Positions 54,000 through 62,623 of a stretch of 64,000 bases of DNA are shown here, in pieces. Source of the stretch: an uncultured Rhodocyclaceae bacterium (GTDB taxonomy: Bacteria; Pseudomonadota; Gammaproteobacteria; Burkholderiales; Rhodocyclaceae); NCBI GenBank assembly GCA_934271525.1, contig CAKQRL010000002.1, positions 1 through 64,000 of the forward strand. The letters are read 5' to 3'. Below the pieces are notes generated by a model. It did not search any database. It worked only from the letters and a program-made list of their open reading frames with translations, and was not told where the DNA came from. Made by a program: the position numbers and the translations under genes. Every line of letters starts with the position of its first letter. Position 1 is the stretch's first letter.

Positions 54000-54632
54000 T
54001 TAGTTTTTAAAACGCCCTAGGCGACAAACAACCAGCGAGGTTAAAAAATTCACATCGTCCGTTGAAAATTCAGGCGGGGTGGCAACGTTTGAGCCGTCTT
54101 CATTCAACAAATGTTTTTCCAGAATTTGAATGTTTAAATCGGCGCAAAGCGCTTCAAAATCGGCAAGGGTAAAAAAGCGTACGTTGGGTGAATCGTGCCA
54201 AGAGTAGGGCAAATCTTCAGAAACAGGCATTTTGCCTTTTAAAACCGACTTTAAATTTTTCCAATAAGCAAAATTGGGAAAAGACACAATGGCTTCATCC
54301 GCCACGCGCAACATTTCAGACAAAACCACTTCAACTTGCCGAATGGTTTGCAAAGTGCGGGATAAAATCACTTTGTCAAAGGAATGTGTGGCGAAGTCTT
54401 GTAAGCCGTTTTCCAAGTCGCTTTGAATAACGGGAATGTTGTTGGCAATGGCTTCTAACACGGCGTGTTCATCCAATTCCACGCCGCAACATTCAATGGG
54501 GCGGTTTTCGCGCAACCATTTTAATAAAGCGCCGTCTCCGCAACCCAAGTCCAACACGCGATTATTCGGTTCAATCCAGCGCGCGATGATTTCAAAATCT
54601 GGGCGAATTTTCGAGAGTTGCGCTTTGCTCAT
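54000..54632 (-). CDS. metW: MetW-like methyltransferase-fold protein
   Basis: A 210-residue protein with the MetW pattern: IEPNNRVLDLGCGDGALLKWL (SAM motif, about residue 24), GVELDEHAV, FDKVILSRTLQTI, EAIVSFPNFAYWKNLKSVLKGKMPVSEDLPYSWHDSPNVRFFTLADFE. MetW activates MetX homoserine acyltransferase in many proteobacteria. metX is not next to it here. Its stop-start relation to hldD (overlap of 4 bp) implies cotranscription. Confidence 0.9.
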   Translation of the reverse strand: MSKAQLSKIRPDFEIIARWIEPNNRVLDLGCGDGALLKWLRENRPIECCGVELDEHAVLEAIANNIPVIQSDLENGLQDFATHSFDKVILSRTLQTIRQVEVVLSEMLRVADEAIVSFPNFAYWKNLKSVLKGKMPVSEDLPYSWHDSPNVRFFTLADFEALCADLNIQILEKHLLNEDGSNVATPPEFSTDDVNFLTSLVVCRLGRFKN

Positions 54633-55618
54633 TTGTCATTCTCCAAAAGCCAAGCGGTGTAACGGCTAACGCCTTCATAAACGCTTAAAAAATCAGCAGT
54701 GTATTTGCCGTTTTGGCGCAAGTTGTTGAGATTAGCTTCGGTAAAGCTTTGGTATTTGCCTTTTAAAGAATCTGGAAAAGGTTTAAAACGCAACAATTTT
54801 TCATTTTGCATTGCTTCCAAAGACAATTCGGGTAGATTTTGTGATTGCCTAATGGTGTTGATAACGGCGCGCGAGATTTCGGTAAAAGATTGCGCTTTGC
54901 CCGTGCCAAGATTGAAAACCCCCGAGATTTCTGGATGTTCCAAAAAATGCAAATTCACGCGAACCACATCTTCCACAAAAATAAAATCGCGCAAAAAATG
55001 TTCTGAACCTTCAAACAATTCCACAAAACCATTTTGTTTGAATTCAAAAAAATTGTGCATGGCAACGCTTGCCATTTTGCCTTTGTGGAATTCGTTGTAA
55101 CCATAAACATTAAAATAACGGCAACCGACAATTTGCGAACAAGGCATTTCATTTAAAATTCGCCGCACTTTTTGGTCAAACAAATATTTGGAATAGCCAT
55201 AAATGTTGAGCGGTGCTTCGTTTTCAAAGGATTCCACAAAAACATTGTTGGCGCCGTATGTTGCGGCAGAAGAAGCGTAAATGAATGGAATTTCTTGTTC
55301 CACGCAATAATCCAACAAAAAGGAAGAATAGCGGAAATTGTTTTCCATCATATAAGCGCCATCGGTTTCCATGGTGTTGGAACAAGCGCCTTCGTGGAAA
55401 ATTGCCGCAATATCGCCATCCAATGCTCCGGTGTTTAAATAATCCAAAAATTCGTGTTTGTCCAAATAATCGGCAATATCCAAACCCACCAAATTTTTAA
55501 ATTTTTCGGCTTGTTTCAAATGGTCTACCGCAATAATTTTGTTGATTCCTTTTTGATTTAAAGCGCGCACCAAATTAGAACCGATAAAGCCTGCCGCGCC
55601 GGTTACAATCGTATACAT
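54629..55618 (-). CDS. hldD: ADP-L-glycero-D-manno-heptose 6-epimerase
   Basis: Last step in making the heptose precursor of the LPS inner core. The 329-residue SDR enzyme starts TIVTGAAGFIGSNLVRAL (NADP-binding), has FHEGACSNT, YASSAATYG, the catalytic Tyr-x3-Lys in YGYSKYLFDQKV, and GCRYFNVYGYNE. It is coupled to metW downstream and hldA upstream. Confidence 0.95.
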   Translation of the reverse strand: MYTIVTGAAGFIGSNLVRALNQKGINKIIAVDHLKQAEKFKNLVGLDIADYLDKHEFLDYLNTGALDGDIAAIFHEGACSNTMETDGAYMMENNFRYSSFLLDYCVEQEIPFIYASSAATYGANNVFVESFENEAPLNIYGYSKYLFDQKVRRILNEMPCSQIVGCRYFNVYGYNEFHKGKMASVAMHNFFEFKQNGFVELFEGSEHFLRDFIFVEDVVRVNLHFLEHPEISGVFNLGTGKAQSFTEISRAVINTIRQSQNLPELSLEAMQNEKLLRFKPFPDSLKGKYQSFTEANLNNLRQNGKYTADFLSVYEGVSRYTAWLLENDK

Positions 55619-55630
55619 TTTGCTTTCCCC

Positions 55631-56563
55631 TTAATTGATTAAAGTTTGCAATTCCTGCGGGGTGATAACCGCCGTGCCGAGTTTGCCGATGACCACACCG
55701 GCTGCCAAAGTTGCCCAATGCAATGCATTTTGCCAAGTAGCGCCTGCCGCGCGGGTGGCAGCGATGGTGGCAATTACCGTGTCGCCTGCGCCAGAGACAT
55801 CAAAAACTTCGCGCACTTCTTGGGCTTTTTGGTGCAAAACGCCGTTTTTTGTAAAAAGACTCATGCCTTCTTCCGACCTGGTCACCAAAAGCGCTTCAAT
55901 TTCTAATGATTCGCGCAGTTTTTGTGCGCGTTGTTCCAAATCAGATTCAGAATGCCATTTGCCAACCACGCTTTCTAATTCTTGGCGATTCGGCGTAATT
56001 AAGGTGGCGCCGCGGTATTTTTCATAATCATCGCCTTTGGGGTCAATAAAAATGGCTTTGCCTTTTTCTTTGCAAATGGCAATCATTTCGGGCGCGTAAA
56101 GCAGTGCGCCTTTGCCGTAGTCGGATAGCACGATTAAATCGTTTTTGCTGACTTCTTTTTTAAAATTGGCAAACTTGGCAGAAAGTGTTTCTTGGGATGG
56201 CGAGGTTTCAAAATCAATGCGCAACAACTGCTGACCGCGCCCAATAACGCGCAATTTCACAATGGTGGCAAGCATTTTATCCGTGTGCAACAAGGTTTGA
56301 ATGCCTGCTTTTTGGGCTAATTTTTGAATGTTGCAAGCGGCTTCGTCTGTTCCCAAAATAGAAAGCAAGGAAGTTTGAACACCGAGCGCCGCCAAATTGG
56401 CTGCCACATTGGCCGCGCCGCCCAAGCGAATTTCGCTTTTGTTGATTTTGCAAATCGGCACAGGCGCCTCAGGCGAAATGCGGGCAACATCGCCGAACCA
56501 ATATTGGTCCAGCATCACATCGCCAGTGACCAAAATTTTTAAATTGGAGAATTTTTCAAACAT
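55631..56563 (-). CDS. hldA: D-beta-D-heptose 7-phosphate kinase (HldA)
   Basis: Phosphorylates heptose 7-phosphate at C1. At 310 residues it is the separate kinase, not fused to the nucleotidyltransferase as in E. coli HldE; this split is usual in betaproteobacteria. It shows VTGDVMLDQYWFGDVARISPEAPVPI, RLGGAANVAANLAALG, LSDYGKGAL, DPKGDDYEKYRGATLITPNR and DVSGAGDTVIAT (catalytic Asp). The adenylyltransferase half (hldC) is not in the window. Confidence 0.94.
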   Translation of the reverse strand: MFEKFSNLKILVTGDVMLDQYWFGDVARISPEAPVPICKINKSEIRLGGAANVAANLAALGVQTSLLSILGTDEAACNIQKLAQKAGIQTLLHTDKMLATIVKLRVIGRGQQLLRIDFETSPSQETLSAKFANFKKEVSKNDLIVLSDYGKGALLYAPEMIAICKEKGKAIFIDPKGDDYEKYRGATLITPNRQELESVVGKWHSESDLEQRAQKLRESLEIEALLVTRSEEGMSLFTKNGVLHQKAQEVREVFDVSGAGDTVIATIAATRAAGATWQNALHWATLAAGVVIGKLGTAVITPQELQTLIN

Positions 56564-56581
56564 TTTTCAAAAAAATTTGCG

Positions 56582-56593
56582 GTTGACCGTGGA
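56582..56593 (-). repeat. 12-mer repeat between amgK and hldA
   Basis: GTTGACCGTGGA with an A-run tail to its left, 12 bp after the amgK stop on the same strand. Confidence 0.84.
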
Positions 56594-56605
56594 ATTTTAA
56601 AAGTT

Positions 56606-57616
56606 TTAAAAAGTGAATGCCGTTTTTTCAGGCGTTTGGTCTAGTTTTTTTAAAATTTGCAAAAGCGGCGACAATTCGGCATAACGCCCTGCAACTTTTA
56701 AAGCGTAATTCAAAAAGCGCGGAAAATCGGCAATGTAGTGCGTTTTGCCATCGCGGTAATTGAGCCGACAAAAAATGCCCAAAACCTTCAAATGCCGCTG
56801 CAAACCCATCCATTCGTATTCTTGCCAAAAGCGCGCAAAATCAGCGCGCACGGGCAGATTTGCCGCACGCGCTTTTTCCCAATAGCGAATGACCCAATCC
56901 AACTCTTGTTCTTCTTCCCAAGAAATAAACGCATCGCGAAAAAGCGAGACCACATCGTAAGTGATGGGGCCATAAACCGCATCTTGAAAATCAATTAAAG
57001 CGGGCGCGATTGCATCGCCTTGTTCAGGCAACATCAAATTGCGCGGCATAAAATCGCGATGCGCAAAAACCTTGGGTTGATTGAGCGCAGCATTGCTCAA
57101 AAAATGAAAAACGTTTTTTAAGGCGGCTTCTTCTGTTTCGGATAAAGCAAAATTCAAATGGCGTTTTAAAAACCAATCTATAAAAAGTTGCATTTCATTC
57201 ATCAACAACGTGTGGCTATACGGCGGCAAAACGCCCGCGCGGCTGATTTTTTGAAAATCAATTAAAACCGAACACGCGGCTTGCATCAAATGGTCGGCGG
57301 ATTCAGGCGCGGCTTTTAAAGCTTCTAAATAAACAATGCGACCCAAATCAGAGACGATGAGAATGCCGTTTTTTTCATCCGTTTTTAAAATTTTGGGTGC
57401 GGCAATGTTGCCCGCATTTAAAATGTGCGCCACTTTCAAAAATGCTGCGGCGCTTTCTTTTTCGGGCGGAATGTCCATCAAAATTTGCGTGGTGCCGTTG
57501 GATAAAAATAAGCGGAAAAATCGGCGAAAACTCGCATCAGATGAAGCGGGTTCAAATTTTTCAACGTTTGGCAGATTTTCGGCAATCCAAGTTTTAATAA
57601 GATGATCGCGTGGCAT
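56606..57616 (-). CDS. amgK: AmgK-like sugar kinase (aminoglycoside phosphotransferase fold)
   Basis: A 336-residue phosphotransferase-fold protein with FEPASSDASFRRFFRL, ILIVSDLGRIVYLEAL, AHRDFMPRNLML (catalytic HxDxxxxN) and LIDFQDAVYGPITYDVVSLFRD. It matches AmgK kinases that phosphorylate N-acetylmuramate/N-acetylglucosamine at C1 during cell-wall recycling. The nucleotidyltransferase murU usually follows; here it does not. Divergent from lptD with starts 2 bp apart at most. Confidence 0.85.
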   Translation of the reverse strand: MPRDHLIKTWIAENLPNVEKFEPASSDASFRRFFRLFLSNGTTQILMDIPPEKESAAAFLKVAHILNAGNIAAPKILKTDEKNGILIVSDLGRIVYLEALKAAPESADHLMQAACSVLIDFQKISRAGVLPPYSHTLLMNEMQLFIDWFLKRHLNFALSETEEAALKNVFHFLSNAALNQPKVFAHRDFMPRNLMLPEQGDAIAPALIDFQDAVYGPITYDVVSLFRDAFISWEEEQELDWVIRYWEKARAANLPVRADFARFWQEYEWMGLQRHLKVLGIFCRLNYRDGKTHYIADFPRFLNYALKVAGRYAELSPLLQILKKLDQTPEKTAFTF

Positions 57617-57668
57617 AGTGGCGTGCGGTGTTATAAAATGCGCAATTTTACACCAGCGCCTGCCCGCA

Positions 57669-60281
57669 ATGCTTGTTGGGAATCACCAAACCTTCACAAA
57701 ACTTTCTTTTGCGCCTGCCGCAGTTGGCACGCTTGCGTTGTGCTTGTTGTCGCAATTTTCGCAAAATGCCGCCGCGCAAAATATGATTGCCAATGACTTT
57801 CCGCAGTTGAATATTCGCCAGCAAAATAGCAATTCTCCACGGTCAACGCCTAAAAAATTTGAAAATCGCAAACGGCGTGGCGCGTTTAAAAATTTTGAAA
57901 ACGCTTTAACTTTTGAAAAAACAATTATTTCGCGCAATTTGTCATCAAAAAAAATGCCTTATGGCATTCCTTACCCAAGCCATATTCAAAACGCTGCCAC
58001 TTTTTTAACGGCAGATGAAATAGAAGGCAACACAGACGAAGTGATGCACGCGCGCGGCAATGTGGAATTACGAAAACCCGATGCGTGGTTGTATGGCGAT
58101 GCGCTGGATTATTATTTGATTGACGAGCATTTGGATGCCCAAGGCAATGTGAAATTAATGCGCTACGGCGTGGAAGTGCATGCGCCAAAAATGTCGCTTG
58201 GCTTTGCGGATGAAACCGGCAACATTCAAAATGCACAATATTTTTTGGCGCGGGAAGTCGCCACGCGTTTTTACCGAAACGACAATATTGTGATGTCGAC
58301 TTTGGATAGTTTGTCTTCAACCGATGAAAACTATATGACTTCATCTTCTGCCGCGATGTTGGTGAATGTGGCGCATAGTTATGGTTTACCCACCAAACAA
58401 CCCACGCCCACGCGCATTTCCAAAGCGCGCGGTGCGGCAGAAGAAATCAATATTTTGTCCAATGACCACTACCAACTCAAAAACGCCCGCTATTCCACTT
58501 GCACGGCGGATGACCCCGATTGGTATGTTGCAATGAGCGACTTGGATTTGGATTTTGGCAATGAAACAGGTTCTGCCAAACACACATCTTTGTGGTTTCG
58601 CGGCGTGCCGTTTTTGTATGCGCCGTATTTTTCTTTTCCTTTATCCGATAAGCGCAAAAGTGGTTTTTTAACGCCAACCTACCGCACTTCAACCCGCACG
58701 GGTTTGGATATTGTGGTGCCTTATTATTTAAACATTGCGCCGAATTACGATGCCACACTTTACCCGCGTTGGATGTTCAAACGCGGCATGCAAATTGGCG
58801 CAGAAGGGCGCTATTTGTTTGACAAAGCAAGCGGTTATTTGCGCGGGGAATATTTGAACGACCGCGAATTTGGCGACAAACGCTACGCTTGGCAAATAAC
58901 GCACACCCAACAATTTTTGCCGAATTTAACGGGTTATGTGCAGTGGAATAATGTTTCCGATGATTTGTATTGGCAAGATTTGTCTTCCCAACTTTTGCAA
59001 ACGTCCCAAGTGCATTTGTTGCGCCAAGTGCATTTTGCTTATACGCCTTTTTCATGGCTTACCACAAGCATGCAAACTGTGCGCTACCAAACCTTGCAAA
59101 CGGACCCTGAAAATCCGGTAACCGAACCTTATTTTTTAGAACCACAATTCAATATCAGCGTTTTTAAGCCGAATGTGGCAAACGCTTTGGATTTTTCAGC
59201 AACTGGGCAATTTACCCGTTTTAAACACCAAACCCGCACCAATGCAGACCGCTGGTTTTTGTATCCGCAGGCGAGCATTCCGGTTATTTATCCAGCCTTT
59301 CAACTCACAAGCAAAGTCGGTTTGCATATGACGCATTACCGCATGCGGCAAAATTCGCCAATTGTTCGCCAAGGCAAAAACGCGCATTATTCCCGTGCTT
59401 TGCCAACGTTCACGGTGGATGGCAATGTTGCTTTTGAGCGCCCTGTGGAATTGCGTGCGCAAAGTTTTGTGCAAACCTTAGAGCCGCATTTGTATTACGT
59501 TTATATTCCTTACCGCCGCCAAAATCATTTGCCCGTTTTTGATACCGCCTTAAAAGATTTCACCTTCGCGCAAATGTTCACTGAAAATGTTTATAGCGGC
59601 ATTGACCGCATCAACGATGCGAATCAATTAACCTTGGCGCTGGCGACGCGATTTTTAGGTAAAAACAACGGGGTTGAATATTTCAAGGCGCAAGTGGGCG
59701 AACGGCTTTATTTTCGCCCGCAGCGCGTGCAGTTAACGGCATCTGATTCAAACGACACGCGGCGCAATTTTTCAAATTTGGTGGGTTCGGTTACAGGTTT
59801 GGTTTGGGAAAAAACCTATGCGGAAATGGAATTGGAATACAACCACCGTGATTCAAAAACCGAGCGTTTTTCTATTGGCGCGCGGCATCAACCCGATTTT
59901 GGCAAGGTGATGTCCGCAAGTTATCGCTATGTTAAAAATCCCTTGACGAATCAACGCACAGTTGACCAATTTGACCTTTCAGCGCAATGGCCTTTGAAAG
60001 CGATATCCGATTCGTTTAAAAATTGGTATGGCGTTGGGCGCTACAATTATTCCTTGCGCGATGGTCGCTTGTTGGAAGGCATTCTTGGCGTAGAATACAA
60101 CGCGGATTGTTGGGCGCTGCGCTTTGTGGCGCAAAGGGTTGGCGCTTTATCCGGTGCGGCGAATACGTCTTTTTTTGTGCAGTTTGAGTTAAACGATTTC
60201 ACATCAGTTGGCACAAGTCCGATGGAACTTTTGCGCCGCAGCGTGCCGGGTTATGGCAAAACCAACGAATGGTCGCCATAG
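57669..60281 (+). CDS. lptD: LPS-assembly outer-membrane protein LptD
   Basis: Barrel of the LPS export machine, about 870 residues. From ATG 57669 there is a signal sequence (LCLLSQFSQNAAAQN); an ATG at 57618 would overlap amgK. An OstA/LptA-like jelly-roll N-domain follows (TADEIEGNTDEVMHARGNVELR, LDYYLIDEHLDAQGNVKLMR), then the barrel domain ending WSP. Cys pairs for disulfides include CTADDPDW and a late Cys in YNADCWALRFV. A 12-mer repeat lies in the linker (57836-57847). Followed by surA, the usual partner. Confidence 0.93.
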   Translation: MLVGNHQTFTKLSFAPAAVGTLALCLLSQFSQNAAAQNMIANDFPQLNIRQQNSNSPRSTPKKFENRKRRGAFKNFENALTFEKTIISRNLSSKKMPYGIPYPSHIQNAATFLTADEIEGNTDEVMHARGNVELRKPDAWLYGDALDYYLIDEHLDAQGNVKLMRYGVEVHAPKMSLGFADETGNIQNAQYFLAREVATRFYRNDNIVMSTLDSLSSTDENYMTSSSAAMLVNVAHSYGLPTKQPTPTRISKARGAAEEINILSNDHYQLKNARYSTCTADDPDWYVAMSDLDLDFGNETGSAKHTSLWFRGVPFLYAPYFSFPLSDKRKSGFLTPTYRTSTRTGLDIVVPYYLNIAPNYDATLYPRWMFKRGMQIGAEGRYLFDKASGYLRGEYLNDREFGDKRYAWQITHTQQFLPNLTGYVQWNNVSDDLYWQDLSSQLLQTSQVHLLRQVHFAYTPFSWLTTSMQTVRYQTLQTDPENPVTEPYFLEPQFNISVFKPNVANALDFSATGQFTRFKHQTRTNADRWFLYPQASIPVIYPAFQLTSKVGLHMTHYRMRQNSPIVRQGKNAHYSRALPTFTVDGNVAFERPVELRAQSFVQTLEPHLYYVYIPYRRQNHLPVFDTALKDFTFAQMFTENVYSGIDRINDANQLTLALATRFLGKNNGVEYFKAQVGERLYFRPQRVQLTASDSNDTRRNFSNLVGSVTGLVWEKTYAEMELEYNHRDSKTERFSIGARHQPDFGKVMSASYRYVKNPLTNQRTVDQFDLSAQWPLKAISDSFKNWYGVGRYNYSLRDGRLLEGILGVEYNADCWALRFVAQRVGALSGAANTSFFVQFELNDFTSVGTSPMELLRRSVPGYGKTNEWSP
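57836..57847 (+). repeat. 12-mer repeat inside lptD
   Basis: TCCACGGTCAAC with an A6-T3 tail, coding SPRSTP in a poorly conserved stretch before the jelly-roll domain. Confidence 0.8.
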
Positions 60282-60299
60282 TTTTCAAAAAAAATTAAC

Positions 60300-60311
60300 G
60301 TTTACCGTGGA
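60300..60311 (-). repeat. 12-mer repeat at the surA ribosome site
   Basis: GTTTACCGTGGA ends 8 nt before ATG 60320, so its GTGGA takes the ribosome-site position. Confidence 0.84.
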
Positions 60312-60319
60312 AAATTACG

Positions 60320-61606
60320 ATGAAAAAACTTCTTTTGACCTTTTGCTTTTTGAGTTGCAGTGTTTTTGCAGCGCCCGTTGAACTTGACCGCATTGTTGCA
60401 GTAGTTGGCAATGACGTTATCACCAATCTTGAATTGCAAGAACGCCTAAAAACCGCCAAAGAACAATTAAAACGCCAAAAAACGCCATTTCCACCTGATT
60501 CAGAACTCGCGCCACAAATTTTGGAACGTTTGGTAATGGACAAAGTGCAGTTGCAACGCGCCAAAGAAATCGGTTTGGAAGTCAACGACAACGCGCTTGA
60601 AGCGGGTTTAAAACGTTTGGCAGAAAACAACAAAATGTCGCCTGAAAAATTCCAAGCAGAAATTGTAAAAGAAGGTGTGAATTGGGATTATTTTAAAGAA
60701 GAAATCCGAGACGAAATGGTCATTGCCCGATTGCGTGAAACCGAAGTGGATTCCCGCATTCAAATCTCCGATGCAGAAATAGACAATTATTTAAAACTGC
60801 GTGAAAACCAAAATAAAACGCAGTTGGAACTTGCACACATTGTGATTCGTTTGCCTGAAAATCCATCGCCACAAGATTTAGAACGCATTGAAGAACGCGC
60901 CAATAACGTTCGTCTGCGTTTATTAAAAGGCGAAAATTTTTCACAAATGGCTGCGGCTTTTTCCGATTCTCAAGATGCTTTGCAAGGCGGCAAAATGGGG
61001 CTGCGGCCTGTTTCACAACTACCAGAACTCTATGTTAACGCTGCGGCAAATTTGGATGTGGGCGGCATTAGCGGCGTGTTGCGCTCGCCCGGCGGCTTTC
61101 ACATTATTCAACTTTTAAACCGCCTAGGCAATAATCAAACCGAAGAATTCCACGTGATTGAACAAACGCATGCACGGCACATTTTGTTACGCGTAACAGA
61201 AATTGTCTCCGAATCCCAAGCGCGCCAAACATTAGAAGAAGTTTTGCGACAACTCTCCATCGGCGAATCTTTTGAAACCTTAGCCAAACGCTATTCGCAA
61301 GATGCATCCGCTGCCAACGGCGGAGATTTGGGTTGGGTGAATCCGGGCGACACCGTGCCGCAATTTGAAAACGCCATGAACGCTTTGAAAGTCGGAGAAA
61401 TCAGCGAAATCATCAAAACACCCTTTGGCTTGCATTTAATTAAAGTAGAAGAAAGACGCTCCAAAGATGTTACAGATGAGCGCGAACGCGGATTAGCCCG
61501 CCGAGATTTGCACTTGCGCCGCTTGGAAGAAGTCTATCAAGATTGGCTGCGCCAACTGCGCGACAACACCTATGTGGAAATGCGTTTGAATGACGACAAA
61601 TTTTAA
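60320..61606 (+). CDS. surA: periplasmic chaperone/peptidyl-prolyl isomerase SurA
   Basis: Periplasmic chaperone for outer-membrane proteins such as LptD. The 428-residue protein has a signal peptide (LLTFCFLSCSVFAAP), the SurA N-domain (LDRIVAVVGNDVITNLELQERL, to about 160) and two parvulin domains, LELAHIVIRLPENP (about 172) and HARHILLRVTEIV..GGDLGWVNPGDTVPQFENAM..TPFGLHLIKVEERR (about 285-385). lptD-surA is a conserved pair. Confidence 0.95.
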   Translation: MKKLLLTFCFLSCSVFAAPVELDRIVAVVGNDVITNLELQERLKTAKEQLKRQKTPFPPDSELAPQILERLVMDKVQLQRAKEIGLEVNDNALEAGLKRLAENNKMSPEKFQAEIVKEGVNWDYFKEEIRDEMVIARLRETEVDSRIQISDAEIDNYLKLRENQNKTQLELAHIVIRLPENPSPQDLERIEERANNVRLRLLKGENFSQMAAAFSDSQDALQGGKMGLRPVSQLPELYVNAAANLDVGGISGVLRSPGGFHIIQLLNRLGNNQTEEFHVIEQTHARHILLRVTEIVSESQARQTLEEVLRQLSIGESFETLAKRYSQDASAANGGDLGWVNPGDTVPQFENAMNALKVGEISEIIKTPFGLHLIKVEERRSKDVTDERERGLARRDLHLRRLEEVYQDWLRQLRDNTYVEMRLNDDKF

Positions 61607-61634
61607 AAACTTCTTTTTTTGAAAGGATTGCACC

Positions 61635-62559
61635 ATGGAAAAAACTTTTACCGAACAAAATATTGAAAAGAAAACGCAAAAATTTTTGCCCGTTTTAAAA
61701 GAAATGGCAAAGGCGTATCTGCACAATAAATATAAAAAAAATATTCAAAATGAACGCATGGCAGAATATTGTCAATGTTTAGCGATTGATGAAAAAGAAA
61801 CGCCAGAAAATAATGAAAAACGAAAACAAGTCAAAGATATTCTTTACACAGAATATAATCAAGATTTAGATAAAAGTTTTCACGATTATTTCATTCAAAA
61901 TAAGGAAAATATTATTCACAAATGGTTTGCTTATTTTGATGAATATGAAAAACATTTTTCACGTTTTCGTGGTAAAGACGTGAATATTTTGGAAATTGGT
62001 GTATCACATGGCGGTTCCACCAAAATGTGGAAGCATTATTTTTCAAAAAACAATGCCAAAGTAAATATTTACGGAGTAGATATTAACCCCGATTGCAAAA
62101 AATTAGAGGAAGAGGGTATTCAAATATTCATCGGTTCTCAAGAAGACCGTGAATTTTTGCGTCAATTAAAAACACAAATTCCACCCGTGGATATTTTAAT
62201 TGATGACGGCGGCCACACCATGCAACAGCAAATTGTTACCTTTGAAGAAATGTTTGACCACGTGAAAGACAATGGCGTTTATTGGGTTGAAGACCTCCAC
62301 ACTTCTTACTGGGAAGAATTCGGGGGGGGGGGGGGTAGAACTCTCTTTTGTGGATTACACCAAAAATTTAATTGATGAATTAAATGCGGTTTATAATAAA
62401 AACAAATATACCGCAGGCATTCCTCCAATTACCAATTTTACAAAAACCGCTTATTCCATTACTTATTACGACAGCGTGGTGGTTTTTGAAAAACGCCTCC
62501 GACCAGAACAATATTTAAAAATCGCCGCCCAAGCCATAATCGGCAAAAAAGCATTTTAA
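61635..62559 (+). CDS. phase-variable methyltransferase 3 (frame OFF)
   Basis: Class I SAM-methyltransferase of the cephalosporin-hydroxylase/sugar-methyltransferase type: VNILEIGVSHGGSTKMWKHYF, IYGVDINPDCK, VDILIDDGGHTMQQQI, YWVEDLHTSYW. At EFGGG there is a run of 14 G (62322-62335). With 14 G the protein leaves frame and stops at 62375. With 13 it would continue VELSFVDYTKNLIDELNAV to 62559, a family-typical end, giving 307 residues. Coordinates are for the intact frame. A ribosome site AAAGGA precedes the ATG. Relatives act on polysaccharide or secondary-metabolite sugars. Confidence 0.82.
62322..62335 (+). repeat. G14 homopolymer, phase-variation tract
   Basis: Fourteen consecutive G in the EFGGG glycine motif of methyltransferase 3. 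One G fewer restores the frame. Flanks GAATTC and TAGA resemble those of the tract at 21240. Confidence 0.88.
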
Positions 62560-62578
62560 ATTTTCAAAAAAAATTTTG

Positions 62579-62612
62579 GTTTACCGTGGAAACATATCTT
62601 TCCACGGTAAAC
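62579..62612. repeat. outward 12-mer pair between convergent genes
   Basis: GTTTACCGTGGA (62579-62590) and TCCACGGTAAAC (62601-62612) with a 10-bp loop and AT tails outside. Between methyltransferase 3 and the YqhA-like gene, so a likely bidirectional terminator. Confidence 0.86.
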
Positions 62613-62623
62613 TTTTTATTTTT

